A stretch of DNA of 42,942 bases. Source: Cloacimonetes bacterium UBA3900 (GTDB lineage Bacteria; Cloacimonadota; Cloacimonadia; Cloacimonadales; Cloacimonadaceae). Where the stretch lies: NCBI GenBank assembly GCA_002391675.1, contig DGFM01000017.1:63377-106318 (forward strand), in the 5' to 3' direction. Numbering within the stretch: position 1 is the first letter of the stretch; the number at the start of each line of letters is the position of its first letter. The position numbers were made by a program, and so were the translations under genes. The notes below the pieces were generated by a model. It saw only the letters and a list, made by a program, of their open reading frames with translations, was not told where the DNA came from and did no database searches. Below are positions 24,092 to 33,354 of the stretch, piece by piece.

Positions 24092-25177
24092 ATGAGAAAC
24101 CTATCCATTGTCGTCTTGGCCTTTGTCTTGCTGATCACAGCTTGTGCAGGCCCCAGACAGAAACTGACCCCAAAGGCTAACGTAGCCCTGCGTACAGCCA
24201 ATATGTATTATAACCAGAAGATTATTGAAGATGCCGAGAAGAACTACATGATCGTGTTAGAAGATCGTCCTGACCATGCAGAAGCGCTGAGCCGCATGGG
24301 ACGCATCTGTTACGCTCGTGCAGAACAGCTTCCTGGCTTGGCTCTGGAAAACTATACGCAATCTTTTGACTATGTGAGCAGATCAATCGAGTCTTTCAAC
24401 AGCTTTGATCCCATCACCGAGGCAGACCGCAGAGAGATCAAGGAACTCACAGACCTCCGCACCAGCGCTTGGACCCGTATCTTCCAGATTGCAGAAAAGG
24501 AAAGAGTAGATGGGAACACCAAAGAAGCCGTCAGCATCTATCAACAACTAATCGAGATGGACTCTGAGCGTGACGAGCCTTTGAGAATGTTGTATGAAGT
24601 TTACAGAGAAGATGCATCCAAAACTGAGCTTGCCGAACAGACCCTGATGCAGATCTATGAAAGGAATCCTGAAGACATCGACGTGCTGAAAAACTTGGGA
24701 GCCTACTTTTACAACGAAAAAGAAGACTTTTCCCAAGCCCTTGAATACTATGAAAGAGCAAAGGAAAAAGACCCCACAGATGTGAACACCTTACACTTGA
24801 TAGGCGTCTGCCAATACAAGCTTGAAATGTATGAAGAAGCCTTGGCAAGCTGGCAGAGGGTGCTCAGTATTGAACCCCAAAACACCGATGCACTCTATGA
24901 TGCCAAATCCGCAGCCCAAAAGCTCAGCAACAACGAGCTTGCACTTGAATACATGAAAAAGCTCCTGGCCTTACACGAAGGAGAAGAAGAGCTGCGCGAG
25001 ATCACCTTCCTCTTGGCAGAAATGAACCGCCCTGAGGAAATGATCACCATGGCAGAAAAGTGGTATGAGCTGGACCCCACTTGCAAAGATGCCGTGTTGA
25101 TGATCATCAATGGTGCCAAAGCCACCAAGAACAAAACCCTGGAAACCAAATACTCAAACATCTACAAAGATATGTAG
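24092..25177 (+). CDS. Tetratricopeptide-repeat lipoprotein
   Basis: A 361-residue protein with a lipoprotein signal (LLITAC, lipidated C18). Residues ~35-330 consist of TPR-like helical repeats, for example ALSRMGRICYARAEQ, VLKNLGAYFYNEKEDFSQALEYYERAKEKDP and VNTLHLIGVCQYKLEMYEEALASWQRVLSIEP. Such lipoproteins act as protein-interaction scaffolds at the inner or outer membrane. TGGAGAT precedes the ATG. A promoter precedes it and a strong terminator follows, so it is monocistronic. Confidence 0.88.
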   Translation: MRNLSIVVLAFVLLITACAGPRQKLTPKANVALRTANMYYNQKIIEDAEKNYMIVLEDRPDHAEALSRMGRICYARAEQLPGLALENYTQSFDYVSRSIESFNSFDPITEADRREIKELTDLRTSAWTRIFQIAEKERVDGNTKEAVSIYQQLIEMDSERDEPLRMLYEVYREDASKTELAEQTLMQIYERNPEDIDVLKNLGAYFYNEKEDFSQALEYYERAKEKDPTDVNTLHLIGVCQYKLEMYEEALASWQRVLSIEPQNTDALYDAKSAAQKLSNNELALEYMKKLLALHEGEEELREITFLLAEMNRPEEMITMAEKWYELDPTCKDAVLMIINGAKATKNKTLETKYSNIYKDM

Positions 25178-25195
25178 ATATAAAGTGATACAAAT

Positions 25196-25235
25196 AGCCT
25201 GTTCTATACCCTCCTTATAGAGCAGGCTTTTTTTT
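25196..25235 (+). terminator. Strong intrinsic terminator after the TPR lipoprotein
   Basis: A 13-bp stem with one G-U pair (AGCCTGTTCTATA / TATAGAGCAGGCT), a short loop, then eight T residues. Confidence 0.9.
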
Positions 25236-25243
25236 GGCCTGAA

Positions 25244-26137
25244 ATGAAAACAAGCAAGCACCCCTCCTACCTCTATGCCGCTCTGGCTATACTATTCTGG
25301 AGCACGGTGGCTACTGCATTCAAGATCACGCTGCGCTACCTCACACCGCTGGGCTTGCTCTTTTTCTCATCCTGCTTTGCCTTCATCTTCCTGGCTGCAT
25401 ATCGACTGATCACCGAAGGCAAACTGGCATTTGCAGACACTGCGCAAAACCTGAAGATGTCCCTGATTCCGGGATTCATCAACCCTTTCGTCTATTACTT
25501 GATGCTCTTTTATGCCTACGATCGCTTGCCCGCACAGCAAGCCCAAGTGCTGAACTACACTTGGGCTATCATGCTGCCCATATTCAGCATGATCTTCTTT
25601 AAGGAAAGGTTTCGCAAACTGGATTTCCTGGCTCTTGCCTTCAGCTTCTTTGGCGTGATCCTGATTGCCAGCAAAGGAAGATTGGCAGATATGAAGATTG
25701 ACGATCCCGTGGGCGTCATCATCGCCATCAGTACCTCTGTCATCTGGGCGCTGTATTGGGTGTTGAATCTCAAGGACAAACGAGAGCCCTCTCAGAAACT
25801 GATGTACAACTTCCTGATAGGTACACTCTGCATCCTGATTTACAGTATGTTTGCGATACCTTTGGGCCGTCAAAGCTGGTTTGTGAATCCGGACGGAATT
25901 GCCCGTGGCATCGCAGGCGCACTCTATGTGGGCATTTTTGAGATGGGACTCACCTTCCTGATCTGGAACAATGCCCTGAAGACCGCCAAGAACACGGCCA
26001 TCGTTTCCAATCTGATCTTCATTACGCCCTTTGTGTCTCTGCTCTTTATCTATCTTGTTTTGGGCGAAGCAATCCATCCGGCTACAATAGTGGGTTTGCT
26101 CATCATCCTATTCAGCAACTGGCTGCAGAATAGATGA
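25244..26137 (+). CDS. EamA/DMT-family transporter
   Basis: A 297-residue inner-membrane protein of ten helices in two EamA repeats (opening AILFWSTVATAFKITLRYLTPLGLLFF). The second half has VIWALYWVLNLK and ends GEAIHPATIVGLLIILFSNWLQ. Substrate unknown; it resembles the transporter at 4.7-5.7 kb only at family level. The start codon lies 8 bases after the T-run of a strong terminator, with no good ribosome-binding site, so its expression must rely on read-through or an unseen promoter. Confidence 0.88.
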   Translation: MKTSKHPSYLYAALAILFWSTVATAFKITLRYLTPLGLLFFSSCFAFIFLAAYRLITEGKLAFADTAQNLKMSLIPGFINPFVYYLMLFYAYDRLPAQQAQVLNYTWAIMLPIFSMIFFKERFRKLDFLALAFSFFGVILIASKGRLADMKIDDPVGVIIAISTSVIWALYWVLNLKDKREPSQKLMYNFLIGTLCILIYSMFAIPLGRQSWFVNPDGIARGIAGALYVGIFEMGLTFLIWNNALKTAKNTAIVSNLIFITPFVSLLFIYLVLGEAIHPATIVGLLIILFSNWLQNR

Positions 26138-26243
26138 GCGCTATCGTCTTATATGGCGGCATTTGTACGCTATGGCAGTGATGATGGTTTTGGTTTCGGT
26201 GTATAAATCTCCCTTGATAATGGCATAAAAAGTGAGTTTTTGC

Positions 26244-26271
26244 TTGACAATTAAGCCACTTTCCATAATCT
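26244..26271 (+). promoter_or_regulatory. Promoter of tRNA-Leu(CAA)
   Basis: TTGACA (26244-26249), a 16-base spacer and TAATCT (26266-26271), then a GGGACA discriminator, 14 bases before the tRNA. Confidence 0.65.
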
Positions 26272-26285
26272 GGGACACTATGTGT

Positions 26286-26372
26286 GCCGAAGTGGTGAAA
26301 TTGGTAGACGCAGCGGACTCAAAATCCGCCGAGCTTCGGCTCATGCCGGTTCGATTCCGGCCTTCGGCACCA
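26286..26372 (+). tRNA. tRNA-Leu, anticodon CAA
   Basis: An 87-base class II tRNA with acceptor stem GCCGAAG/CTTCGGC, discriminator A, encoded CCA, tRNA-Leu D-arm GTGGTGAAATTGGTAGAC, anticodon stem GCGGA/TCCGC with loop CTCAAAA (anticodon CAA, reading UUG), a variable arm, and T-arm GTTCGATTC. Confidence 0.97.
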
Positions 26373-26439
26373 ATAATACAGAAGGAGAGACATCCCATAC
26401 TTGTGCATTCAGGCAGCTATACGACCAAACGTGACTTAC

Positions 26440-26489
26440 GCAACCGTAAAGAGGTGTTTTCTTTCCTCTTACGTTGCTTATATTATAAT
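26440..26489 (+). promoter_or_regulatory. Hairpin and -10-like TATAAT before the PorV-like gene
   Basis: An imperfect stem GCAACCGTAAAGAGG (26440-26454) / CCTCTTACGTTGC (26465-26477) is followed by TATAAT at 26484-26489. No clear -35 box and no T-run, so it could be a poor tRNA terminator, a promoter, or both. Confidence 0.3.
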
Positions 26490-26547
26490 AACCTTAATCC
26501 GGTTTGTTTAGTATGCCGGGCTGAACAATATGAAATTAGGAGATCTA

Positions 26548-27582
26548 ATGTTTAAACGTAATGCAATCGTGATCATGGTCTTGGCCATGATGCTGGCTAT
26601 TCCTGTTACAGTGGCAGGAATATCCCAAGGCGCTCTGCTCTTCCTCACTTTTGAGCCTGGAGCCCGTGCAAATTCGATGGGGAGAGCTTACACAGCTGTT
26701 GCTGATGATGCGTATGCCCCTTGGTGGAACCCTGGAGCTACCGCTTTTAATCGCAAAACACAATTGGCAGGAACTCATATGCCCTGGTTGCAAGGTGCAA
26801 ACCTCGGCTTTAGCGATATCTTTTATGAATACTTAGGATGGAATCAATATTTTGAAGATATTGGCAATATCAACGTGCACCTTACTTTGCTGGATTCGGG
26901 CACACAGACGCAGACCGACGAAGATGGCAACGATCTAGGAGACTTCCATAGCTTCGACTTTGCCGCAACTGTCGGCTATGGCTATGAAGCCAAGCAGGAT
27001 AAGATCGGCGTGGGCGCAAACTTCAAGCTGGCCTACAGCTATCTTGGACCTGGCACAGGAAACACAGAAGATGACGGCAGTGCATTGGCCTTCGCCTTTG
27101 ACCTCGGAGCAAAGTTCAGAGACGTTCTTGTAGATGGCCTGGATTTTGGTGCAACACTCCAAAACATTGGCCCCAACGTTACTTACGTGGACCAATCCCA
27201 ATCCGACCCTCTGCCCATGACCTTCAGACTTGGAGCGGCTTTCCGTGCACTTGACGACCCCATCAGCAAGCTCACTGTAAGCGCAGAAATGAGCAAAATC
27301 CTGGCGGATGAAAACCATCTCTTCCAGCGCTTTGTCTCCGGTTGGCAACATATGGATGAAACCATCCTTTCCGTGGGCGCTGAATACACCTACCTGCAAC
27401 TTCTCTCCCTGCGTGGTGGCTTCTTTGCAGACCAGGCCGGAGAAGTGGTGGGCCCCAGCTTTGGCGTGGGCGTCGAATATAAGTTTGACGACCGCTATCG
27501 CCTCACAGCAGATTTTGGTATGATCGTAGCAGGTGAGCTTACAGACTATAACAAGATATTCTCTGTGGGATTTGAATTCTAA
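26548..27582 (+). CDS. PorV/PorQ-family outer-membrane protein
   Basis: A 344-residue outer-membrane beta-barrel of the PorV/UPF0164 type. The signal peptide ends ...PVTVAG. The conserved start of the mature domain is FLTFEPGARANSMGRAYTAVADDAYAPWWNPGA, the hallmark of the family. The barrel ends in a terminal Phe (SVGFEF). PorV (LptO) shuttles T9SS cargo to the surface-attachment complex. The frame opens at 26530, but TAGGAG six bases before the ATG at 26548 decides the start. It is 23 bases upstream of a T9SS-tailed protease, a fitting partner. Confidence 0.88.
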   Translation: MFKRNAIVIMVLAMMLAIPVTVAGISQGALLFLTFEPGARANSMGRAYTAVADDAYAPWWNPGATAFNRKTQLAGTHMPWLQGANLGFSDIFYEYLGWNQYFEDIGNINVHLTLLDSGTQTQTDEDGNDLGDFHSFDFAATVGYGYEAKQDKIGVGANFKLAYSYLGPGTGNTEDDGSALAFAFDLGAKFRDVLVDGLDFGATLQNIGPNVTYVDQSQSDPLPMTFRLGAAFRALDDPISKLTVSAEMSKILADENHLFQRFVSGWQHMDETILSVGAEYTYLQLLSLRGGFFADQAGEVVGPSFGVGVEYKFDDRYRLTADFGMIVAGELTDYNKIFSVGFEF

Positions 27583-27605
27583 TATCACTTAGGCACCAAA
27601 GTCCT

Positions 27606-30600
27606 ATGAAAAAACATTTCAGCCTCCGGAGCATACTCCACGCTCCGGAGAGCACTCTATGCGGCATCATTGTGCTCATTCTTTGCATTGGCTTGGTGCC
27701 GCTTTCTGCCTATGCAAACCAGAAGCTGATCTTGCAGAGGGCAGACGCTTTTACCAAGCCAAAGCTGCATCCATATACCAGAAAACTGAAAACCAAGCCA
27801 ATGATGAGGCCGGAGACGAAGTCATCGAGTTACAATCGCTTACTCGTGATCCTAGTGCAGTTTCAGGAGGAAGTGGAAGACGATCCTCTCACCACCGGTA
27901 ACGGTCAATTCCAGACGGAGGCCGATCCCAGCTATATCTATTCCATAGGTGCACCGCCGCACGACAGGGAGTTTTTTGAAGCCAACCTGGAAGCGGTGCG
28001 CTACTATTACCTGGCTGTTTCGGCCGGGCTGTATGATCTTGAGTACGACGTCTATCCCAAGGATGGCAGCTTTATCACCCTGCCCAATACCATGGGCTAT
28101 TATAATCCTCCCAATGTCGGCGGAGACCAGTTTGTCTCGCTCATGGAGGAGTACTTTTACCAGAGCTTCAGCCTCGCAGATGCCCATTGCCCAGAGATAG
28201 ACTTTGCGTCCTACGATCACTACATGATCATCCATGCGGGATCAGACTGGCAACACGATGTGGCCGGCGATACTCCCAGCGACATCCCTTCCTTCTTCAT
28301 CCACGTCAATGAGTCAAAAGCAGTGCCCGTCAACAACGGCAGCCACTATATCAGCCACGCCTGCAACGTCCCTGCCACCATCAGTCAGGACTACTCTACC
28401 AAAACGCAGGATGGCGACACTTTCCACAGTGGCTATGGTGCCATCAACTCTGTTATGGTGCATGAATTTGGCCATTCCTTGGGCTTGGTAGACCTCTACA
28501 ACACCAGAAACTTCCAACCTATGGTGGGTGTGTTTGATATCATGGATAGCGGTGGAGCGGGGGTGTTGGTGGATGTGCTGGATGATGGTTCCTACGTGCA
28601 TGTGGAAGGGATATTGCCTGCCTTGCCCGGTGCTTTTTCCCGTGCCCTGCTCTTTGAGGATCAATTCCGTGCAGCAGGACTGATGCAAGACATCAGCATC
28701 GAAAACCTGGATAAAAAGTATCGCTTGGCGGCTTCCAGTGCGAAACAGCTTGGCAATAATCTGGACCCCACCATCTACAAACTGAACCTCTCTGAGCATG
28801 AATACATCCTGTTTGAAAACCGCAGCGTGGATCCTGACGGTGATGGAGCTACTGCGGTCTACAGTACCCTGGATGCCCGCGTGATCCTCTATCCCAGCCC
28901 CATAGGTGATCCCGATAATTCCCCTTCCTATGAATACGACTACCTTCTGCCCTCCTTCATCAGAGCCGATGGCGATTCCGAAGGTGGCGGCATCCTCGCC
29001 TGGCATATCAACGAGGACGTTATCTACAATCAGGGAGTAGTCTATGATGATGGCAGTTGGGTGAGCAATTTTGACAACAATACGGTCAATACCAGCCGCA
29101 ACAACCGTGGCGTAAAGGTCATCGAAGCAGATAGCTTGGAAGATATTGGCAATGAGTGGTCGTGGTGGTGGACGGGTACTCCTTATGAGTATTTCCACAA
29201 GAGCAAACCTCGCTTGGATGGCAGCGGTAACTTCATATCCTGGTCTTCAGAGCCATGGACGCCTGAGTTTGGCCCCCATACCCAACCTGCACTTACAGAC
29301 ACGCGTGGTGTCCCCTCTTTCTATTGGATCAAGGAAATCAGCCACCCCGGTGCACTGATGACCTTTGAGCTGGAAGCGGGCTTCTTTGACGACAGCTACA
29401 CCGTGGACATCAATCCGGATGCCGTGATAGGCCCCCTGATGGACACCAGCTTCAGCCCGGATATGGTACCGGTAATTAACAACGACTCCATCCAGCTTTT
29501 CAGCACTGCATCAGACCCTTGGCTCAACCTGATGGGCGACTTCCCCTGGCAGTGCTCTCAGCCTCTTTTCGAACCCGTAATAAGCAGGCAAAACCATAAC
29601 CCCCACGACGAACTCGTCCTGTGTCTGGAAGATCGCCTGCGGATAGTGGAGTTTTGGAATGACGCCCTGAGTTATATTGACATAGACTTGGGTGGTACCT
29701 GCACGGTCAAGCCCGTCGCCCATGATGACGCCTTGTTCTTGGCCACAGAGCAGAATGTGATGAAGATTCAAGACGACCTCATTTTGGAATTGGCTCCCAT
29801 TCCGGACGTGAAAGCTATGGCTATTGCGGGTGATAATTTGGTCTTGTTGCAGCCAGCTGCGGTCACCATCGCATCCCACAATCTGGGTGTGCTGAATACG
29901 CATCCTCTGCCCGGCAGCTTTGGAGATTACGAGCCGGTAGCCTTCACCGATGCAGAGACAGAAGAAAGCATTATCTTCCTGGTCTCCAACTCCGGTGATG
30001 TCTGGAGCGTCTCTCAGGGAACAGCAAGCAGAATCTTTAAAAACCTGGAAGCCAGCATGCCCACCCAGTTGGGTCTCATGGCTACCGACAACCTTTCCCC
30101 CGTCCTCTTCTGGGGCAATGCAAACAAAGTGTACGCCACCACTGCGGATGGCACCTTGCTGCAAGGCTTTCCTTACACCCATGCAGATACTCAGTTTGCG
30201 CCCTCGGAGCACGTTTACGCTCTGGGATTCAGCTCACTGCCCATCGTGCAACTCCCTGTTTCAGATATGGGATATATGGCTTATGGGTTGGATGCCACCT
30301 ATCATCCTGAGTTCTCTCTGGGGCTGTCTGGAGAGAGGAAGTCTCCCGTCCTCTGCTATTTACCACAGCAACAGAGGCTTTATTGGTATTATCAGAGCGG
30401 TGATGAGTTGACCTATCACTATAGCACTGCCTCTGAGAACCCCATCCTTTGGGCGGGTGAGAGAAACGGCTCCGATGGTCAGTTTACAGGCGATACAGCC
30501 GCTATTCCAGCCTCAGGAAACAAACTTAGCATTTATGTATACCCAAATCCTGTGGAGAGCAACACGCTCAGAATCAGGGCAGATAAACTGGGAAACTATC

Positions 30601-30779
30601 CCACCACTATAAAGGTCTTTGATAGCTCCGGCAAGCTGGTGATAGAACAAAGCTACGAAGCCTCCCCCGCGAAGGTGAGAGACTTCAGCCTTGACCACAA
30701 GCTCGGCAACGGAGTTTACTATTTAACTTTGGTAAATAAGGACGAGCGTGCTCGCACCAAATTTGCCGTGATTAAGTGA
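27606..30779 (+). CDS. Secreted M6-family metalloprotease with T9SS sorting domain
   Basis: A 1057-residue exported zinc protease of the immune-inhibitor-A (M6) type. Signal peptide ~1-38 (an unusually long charged start). Catalytic VHEFGHSLGLVDLY has H286, E287 and H290, and DIMDSGG downstream is the Met-turn. Residues ~430-590 continue the M6 region (GGILAWHINEDV). Residues ~620-960 hold beta-rich repeats, possibly a propeller. The C-terminal domain starts YVYPNP (~979) and ends with FAVIK, as in T9SS cargo. It likely digests external proteins for amino acid uptake. It lies between the PorV-like gene and the three-gene membrane cluster. Confidence 0.9.
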   Translation: MKKHFSLRSILHAPESTLCGIIVLILCIGLVPLSAYANQKLILQRADAFTKPKLHPYTRKLKTKPMMRPETKSSSYNRLLVILVQFQEEVEDDPLTTGNGQFQTEADPSYIYSIGAPPHDREFFEANLEAVRYYYLAVSAGLYDLEYDVYPKDGSFITLPNTMGYYNPPNVGGDQFVSLMEEYFYQSFSLADAHCPEIDFASYDHYMIIHAGSDWQHDVAGDTPSDIPSFFIHVNESKAVPVNNGSHYISHACNVPATISQDYSTKTQDGDTFHSGYGAINSVMVHEFGHSLGLVDLYNTRNFQPMVGVFDIMDSGGAGVLVDVLDDGSYVHVEGILPALPGAFSRALLFEDQFRAAGLMQDISIENLDKKYRLAASSAKQLGNNLDPTIYKLNLSEHEYILFENRSVDPDGDGATAVYSTLDARVILYPSPIGDPDNSPSYEYDYLLPSFIRADGDSEGGGILAWHINEDVIYNQGVVYDDGSWVSNFDNNTVNTSRNNRGVKVIEADSLEDIGNEWSWWWTGTPYEYFHKSKPRLDGSGNFISWSSEPWTPEFGPHTQPALTDTRGVPSFYWIKEISHPGALMTFELEAGFFDDSYTVDINPDAVIGPLMDTSFSPDMVPVINNDSIQLFSTASDPWLNLMGDFPWQCSQPLFEPVISRQNHNPHDELVLCLEDRLRIVEFWNDALSYIDIDLGGTCTVKPVAHDDALFLATEQNVMKIQDDLILELAPIPDVKAMAIAGDNLVLLQPAAVTIASHNLGVLNTHPLPGSFGDYEPVAFTDAETEESIIFLVSNSGDVWSVSQGTASRIFKNLEASMPTQLGLMATDNLSPVLFWGNANKVYATTADGTLLQGFPYTHADTQFAPSEHVYALGFSSLPIVQLPVSDMGYMAYGLDATYHPEFSLGLSGERKSPVLCYLPQQQRLYWYYQSGDELTYHYSTASENPILWAGERNGSDGQFTGDTAAIPASGNKLSIYVYPNPVESNTLRIRADKLGNYPTTIKVFDSSGKLVIEQSYEASPAKVRDFSLDHKLGNGVYYLTLVNKDERARTKFAVIK

Positions 30780-30790
30780 GGTTATAAACG

Positions 30791-31801
30791 ATGAAAAAGA
30801 TATTAATTGTACTCCTCTGCCTGGGACTGATGGTTCCTGTTCTGGCCAAGAAGGGCGATGATGACTGGATCTTTGGTACAGGCCCAGAAAAGGAAGAAGT
30901 AGAACAGCAGGCAGACGATGATGCATTGATCAAGATCAACTTCAAGAAGAAGGATGCCCGCCTGGCTATGCTCTATTCTGCCATTCTGCCCGGCGCCGGA
31001 CAGTTCTATGCAAAGAAATCCTCGCTTGCCACCTGGATCTTCCCCATCATCGAAGTGGGCCTTATTGGCGGCGCTGTCTTCTACAATATACAGGGCGATA
31101 AGCGCACGGATGACTTTGAGAATTATGCCAATGGAGAGATGATCAATACCACTTTCCATTATACCGTCGACGACACAGACTACAGCCTGAACTACGTTGG
31201 CCCTCGCTATAACAGGAATTTTCAGGCACAAACAGAAGCCGTGCTGCGAGACTTTTATCCCAACGACATCTATGACCAGGACTTTTTCCGCCTGGAAAGT
31301 GCCAATACCCAGCACTTTTATGAAGATATAGGCAAATACAACAAGTACATCTTTGGTTGGGCAGATTGGTATTACAACTTTGCCGTTGATCCCCGTGACG
31401 GCAGCTTTGCCTTTGATAATGAAGACTTTGTAGATGCGTGGATCTGGGCAGACACTCAGTATGAACATTCCAGCATCTGGACGGCAAACGTGCGTATCGA
31501 GGACTTCCTCAATGGCCACGGTTCCACTCATCACATTGCTCCCGGCACACCCATCGCATCTCCCAACAGACAGCACTATATCCAGATGCGCAAAGACGCC
31601 AACGCTTCTTACAAGAATGCCAGGATCGCCACCATGGGACTGGCCTTCAACCACATCGCCTCATCCATTCACGCCTTTGTGCTCACCAAACAAGTAAACA
31701 AAACCTACCTCACCGAAGCACCTCCCGTCCAACTCAAGTATTACACAGCGTTAAGAGACGGCAGAGTGCAGCCTTCACTGGGCTTGGTTTGGACCTTTTA
31801 A
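30791..31801 (+). CDS. DUF5683-like membrane-associated protein, copy 1
   Basis: A 336-residue protein with signal peptide (~1-19). It then has a charged stretch, a conserved hydrophobic segment AMLYSAILPGAGQFYAKKSS (~57-76), a second helix WIFPIIEVGLIGGAVFYNI, a long polar Tyr/Asp-rich region, and a C-terminal SLGLVWTF with terminal Phe. Near the end, FNHIASSIHAFVLTK matches LNRAISTVDALFLSR and VNHLVSGFDALRITS in the next two genes. It is 11 bases behind the M6 protease. Function unknown. Confidence 0.8.
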   Translation: MKKILIVLLCLGLMVPVLAKKGDDDWIFGTGPEKEEVEQQADDDALIKINFKKKDARLAMLYSAILPGAGQFYAKKSSLATWIFPIIEVGLIGGAVFYNIQGDKRTDDFENYANGEMINTTFHYTVDDTDYSLNYVGPRYNRNFQAQTEAVLRDFYPNDIYDQDFFRLESANTQHFYEDIGKYNKYIFGWADWYYNFAVDPRDGSFAFDNEDFVDAWIWADTQYEHSSIWTANVRIEDFLNGHGSTHHIAPGTPIASPNRQHYIQMRKDANASYKNARIATMGLAFNHIASSIHAFVLTKQVNKTYLTEAPPVQLKYYTALRDGRVQPSLGLVWTF

Positions 31802-32455
31802 ATGAAACCGCTTCTTATCACCCTCTGCCTTGCGGCGCTGGTCTTCCCTATCGCCGCTTTGCCCAGGATCGCCTATCCGGCAATGTCTGCCCTGGTTCCT
31901 GGAAGCGCCGAGCTGGTTTTGGGGAAGCACACGCGTGGCGCAGTGATGTTGGGAGCGGATTTGATCTCCGTCTTGGCCTGGAGTTCTTACAAACAAGACG
32001 TATCCGACTATACCGACCGCTACAAACGCTATGCCAATATCTATGCCGGAACTGGCCCGGATACGCCCGACTGGCAGTATCAGCATATGCAATCGTATCT
32101 TTCCAGCGATGATTTTAACGACTATCAAGAGATGAGGGCACGCAACTACTACCTGATCTACACCTATGATCCACAAGGTTATGATGAGTATCTGGCCCGC
32201 AACCTCTACACGGAAGATGAAGCCTGGCATTGGCAGAGTCCGGATCACCAAAAGGAATTTAAAACCTTGAGGCGCGAGCGGCAGAAAAGTGCTCAATATC
32301 AGACCTTGGCCCTGGGTGCTCTTCTGCTGAACCGCGCCATCAGCACCGTGGATGCTCTGTTTTTGAGCAGGAAGCCCAAATCAAAGCCTTCAGCCATGCA
32401 CATCGGAGTAAATCAAGACAATATCATGATGTTGCAATATACATTGGAGTTTTAA
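31802..32455 (+). CDS. DUF5683-like membrane-associated protein, copy 2
   Basis: A 217-residue protein with a signal peptide (~1-20). YPAMSALVPGSAELVLGKHTRG is the counterpart of the LPGAGQFY segment in copy 1, followed by GADLISVLAWSSYKQDV and a Tyr/Asp-rich middle. LNRAISTVDALFLSR is the shared C-terminal motif; the protein ends MMLQYTLEF. It starts directly at the stop of copy 1 and has no membrane anchor beyond the hydrophobic hairpin. Function unknown. Confidence 0.8.
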   Translation: MKPLLITLCLAALVFPIAALPRIAYPAMSALVPGSAELVLGKHTRGAVMLGADLISVLAWSSYKQDVSDYTDRYKRYANIYAGTGPDTPDWQYQHMQSYLSSDDFNDYQEMRARNYYLIYTYDPQGYDEYLARNLYTEDEAWHWQSPDHQKEFKTLRRERQKSAQYQTLALGALLLNRAISTVDALFLSRKPKSKPSAMHIGVNQDNIMMLQYTLEF

Positions 32456-32461
32456 GACCTT

Positions 32462-33109
32462 ATGAAACGCAACGCAATAATCCTGCTGCTCCTCACCCTG
32501 TCCTTTGGACTGTTTGCCCAGCCCCGGGGCCTGATGTTCCTGGGTTCCCTGGCTGTTCCGGGTTTAACTCAAGTAAGCCAGGGCAAAAAGCACGGTTATA
32601 TCATGCTTGCCAGTGAAGCAGCGATCATCGGGGGCATGATGTATGCCAACAATGAAGAAAAGCTGGCGCAGCGCGAGGCTTATGAATTTGCCATCAAGTA
32701 TGCACACATCCAGCCCGGCGCCTACTCTGAGATCTACTTCAGAGACCTTAGCAGATACAACAGCGGCGGCTTTGAAGCGGATGGCTACAATACCAAAATC
32801 CTCAAGCAAGCGATGGCTTTATATCCCAATAATCCAGACAAACAACAGGAATATCTGAACGAACACGCCTATCCGGAAGAGCTCTACTGGATCTGGGATT
32901 CTACCGCCCAAAGAGCGGCTTACAGCAAGATCAGGATCAAAGCTTCCAAAATGAGAGACTACTCCAAGGCGGCTGTGGGTGTATTGATCGTAAACCACTT
33001 AGTCAGCGGCTTTGATGCCTTGCGCATCACGAGTCCCAAAAGACGCTCACAGGTATACATGAGCCTCAAGGGCAAAGACCCGCTCCTCAACGTCTCTTAT
33101 AGATTCTAA
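32462..33109 (+). CDS. DUF5683-like membrane-associated protein, copy 3
   Basis: A 215-residue protein with a signal peptide (~1-19). FLGSLAVPGLTQVSQGKKHGYIMLASEAAIIGGMMY matches the proline-glycine hairpin and second helix of copies 1 and 2. The shared VNHLVSGFDALRITS follows, with LLNVSYRF at the end. Copies 2 and 3 are nearest in length and layout. The stop codon overlaps that of a convergent gene, leaving no room for a terminator. Confidence 0.8.
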   Translation: MKRNAIILLLLTLSFGLFAQPRGLMFLGSLAVPGLTQVSQGKKHGYIMLASEAAIIGGMMYANNEEKLAQREAYEFAIKYAHIQPGAYSEIYFRDLSRYNSGGFEADGYNTKILKQAMALYPNNPDKQQEYLNEHAYPEELYWIWDSTAQRAAYSKIRIKASKMRDYSKAAVGVLIVNHLVSGFDALRITSPKRRSQVYMSLKGKDPLLNVSYRF

Positions 33110-33354
33110 GAAATCTCTGTGTCTGCTGGCAGTTCCAGCTGTGCATCCGCGTCGTGCACAAAGTAGCTGTTCCAGCTTTGGATAAAGCTTTTCAGACCAT
33201 CCAGACAAGAGCTGTCCAGCATTAGCTGCAGATGCTGTTTATCTTCGCCTTGGCTGTGAACAGCCAAACCCTCTATTGACTCGATAATGAAGCCAGCCAG
33301 CACTTGCAGACGGGGCGCTATCTTCAGCTGGATTTTCAAGCTTTTACAGCTCAT
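33106..33354 (-). CDS. Small hypothetical protein at the end of the ruv operon
   Basis: An 82-residue protein with no signal peptide. The ATG at 33354 overlaps the stop of the PASTA gene (TTGATGA), with a TTG one codon earlier as alternative. It has mixed alpha/beta character (KIQLKIAPRLQVLAGFIIESIEG, then LDGLKSFIQSWNSYFV) and an acidic tail. The gene context argues that it is real. No family recognised. Its stop codon overlaps the convergent gene's stop. Confidence 0.55.
   Translation of the reverse strand: MSCKSLKIQLKIAPRLQVLAGFIIESIEGLAVHSQGEDKQHLQLMLDSSCLDGLKSFIQSWNSYFVHDADAQLELPADTEIS

Noticed and set aside
25367..26077. 236-residue antisense frame over the EamA transporter
   Set aside because: The plus-strand frame has clear EamA repeats; the antisense product is charged and featureless.
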